Assembly (NCBI RefSeq): GCF_024362365.1
Contig: NZ_CP101464.1
Location: forward strand, 2,108,001-2,172,000
Reading direction: 5' to 3'
Length of the DNA: 64,000 nucleotides
From: Janibacter sp. CX7
Lineage (GTDB): Bacteria; Actinomycetota; Actinomycetes; Actinomycetales; Dermatophilaceae
Shown here: positions 63,098-64,000 of the stretch, in pieces
Layout of the letters: each line of letters starts with the position of its first letter
Numbering within the stretch: position 1 is the first letter of the stretch
The notes under the pieces: model-generated
Database searches by the model: none
Told to the model about the DNA's origin: nothing
The model's input: the letters and a program-made list of their open reading frames with translations, nothing else
Translations under genes and position numbers: made by a program

Positions 63098-64000
63098 CGC
63101 GTCCGGCCGAGAGCCCGCTCGATCCCCGCGCGGGTGCGCTCGTGCTCGGCGAGCACCTGCGTCACGGGCTCGACGACGCGAGCATCACCGACCTCGCCGA
63201 TGGCCCGACGCAGCCGCTTGTCGACCGTCGCGGCGCGCTTGCGGGCGCCGATGCCGGCCAGCCAGCGGGCGATGGCGGCGAGCAGCAGCCCGCCGAGCAG
63301 ACCGCCGACGAGCAGCAGGAAGGGCATCGCGAAGGGCCCGACGTCCACCGTGGGGACCTCAGGCAGCTGCAGCCACCCGGCGAGCGCGATGACGACGAGC
63401 CAGACGAGCCCGACGACGGCTGCGAGCGCCAGGAGGATCTGTAGCAGGCTGAAGACCGCCCACCACGCCGGCTTGCGTCCGCGCAGCGAGGTGCGCAGCA
63501 CCGCCTGGTCGAGCTCGTCGGCGAGGTCGGCGTCGGAGGGACGGGCGGCGTCGGCGACGGCATCGGCCCAGCGCGTGGGCAGGCCCTCGCCGGCGCTCGA
63601 TCCGATCCGCCGGGCCGCGAGGTCGACCGCTGCCCGGGCCGCGGGTGCCGGCGGCGGGATCGACGAGCGTCCGAGCACGGCACGCACGTCCTGCTCGGTG
63701 ATGTCCGGCGACCCGGCGACGTCGCGGTCGAGCCGCAGCCGCTTGAGCGGAGCGGGACGGAAGGCGCGGACCCACCGGGTGAAGGGCCAGCCGGTACGCG
63801 CCCACGACTCCATCCGGAAGTCGCGTGCGACGGCATCGACGACGGTCGGCACCCCCGCGCTGCGGGCGAGGGCGTCGACGAGCTCGGCACGCGCCCGGTC
63901 GGACACCCCGGCGCCCTGCTCGCCGACCGAGTCGAGCAGCTCGCCGGCGGCGGTGCGCACATCGGCACCGAGGCGGTGGCGGGCGGCATCGGCGTGCTCG
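63094..64000 (-). CDS. YfjP-like membrane GTPase, C-terminal part (5'-truncated by window edge)
   Basis: The frame runs into the right edge, so only the last ~302 residues are visible. There is a helical region (RARAELVDALARSAGVPTVVDAVARDFRMESWARTGWPFTRWVRAFRPAPLKRLRL), then two transmembrane helices (PAWWAVFSLLQILLALAAVVGLVWLVVIALAGWLQL and PFLLLVGGLLGGLLLAAIARWLAGIG) and a basic tail (KRAATVDKRLRRAIGEV). This resembles the C-terminus of actinobacterial dynamin/era-like GTPases of the YfjP group; the GTPase domain itself is beyond the window. Stop codon overlaps that of the maleylpyruvate isomerase-like gene. Confidence 0.6.
   Translation of the reverse strand, partial: EHADAARHRLGADVRTAAGELLDSVGEQGAGVSDRARAELVDALARSAGVPTVVDAVARDFRMESWARTGWPFTRWVRAFRPAPLKRLRLDRDVAGSPDITEQDVRAVLGRSSIPPPAPAARAAVDLAARRIGSSAGEGLPTRWADAVADAARPSDADLADELDQAVLRTSLRGRKPAWWAVFSLLQILLALAAVVGLVWLVVIALAGWLQLPEVPTVDVGPFAMPFLLLVGGLLGGLLLAAIARWLAGIGARKRAATVDKRLRRAIGEVGDARVVEPVTQVLAEHERTRAGIERALGRTR

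Overview
The window is 64 kb of GC-rich (about 70%) DNA from a Gram-positive actinobacterium. Pointers are the ClpP1/ClpP2 pair, an ileS T-box with the actinobacterial short leader, a mycothiol-dependent-enzyme family gene, a DtxR/IdeR iron box, a DUF4916 NUDIX protein, a RecQ helicase with a phosphoribosyltransferase-like tail, and many apparently leaderless genes. Gene content resembles Micrococcales, possibly Intrasporangiaceae such as Janibacter; that placement is an inference, not a search result. Most of the window is densely packed chromosomal housekeeping DNA, with one clear patch of foreign-looking sequence.

Region by region: 1-2259 is the 3' part of an iron-siderophore ABC importer operon. 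2376-4744 holds a cupin, an ArsR regulator with a 24-bp palindrome at its start, an SRPBCC protein and lrgA-lrgB. 4752-8280 is ileS with its T-box leader. 8334-11233 has a NUDIX protein and a MarR-controlled ABC exporter. 11329-13349 is a low-GC two-gene cassette (Toprim-like DUF4276-type protein plus AAA ATPase) that looks like an anti-phage defence pair and is the best candidate for a little-described system here. 13376-27060 carries plsC, valS and the Clp protease genes: clpX, clpP2, clpP1 and tig lie on one strand, but clpX is split from clpP2 by a TIMP-like protein gene and clpP1 from tig by a GH13, thioesterase and MFS block.

27227-32319 has a membrane protein, a hydrolase, tRNA-Pro, tRNA-Gly and the iron uptake operon efeUOB under an iron box. 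32407-47960 is a run of housekeeping and metabolic genes: trmB, a PP2C phosphatase, rpiB, a CPWA nitroreductase-like protein, pepN, mscS, a truncated globin, an alpha-glucosidase, a GDPD, an inositol-phosphatase-family gene and recQ. 47997-54998 is tesB and a complete molybdopterin locus (moeZ, moeA, moaC, mobA, DUF6457, moaD, moaA, moaE, mogA), in which moaC carries two single-base deletions in homopolymers. 55103-64000 has an acyl-CoA dehydrogenase/TetR pair sharing an operator, a secreted SGNH esterase, a pentapeptide protein, a macrolide-type glycosyltransferase, ettA, ssb and a GTPase fragment.

Two features cut across the window. The word CGAAGGGGG occurs at least 38 times on the two strands, in every reading frame and between genes, far more than composition predicts. 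At least 13 genes have a -10-like hexamer ending 6-8 nt before the start codon, which points to leaderless transcription. No CRISPR array, prophage, integrase or insertion sequence was seen.
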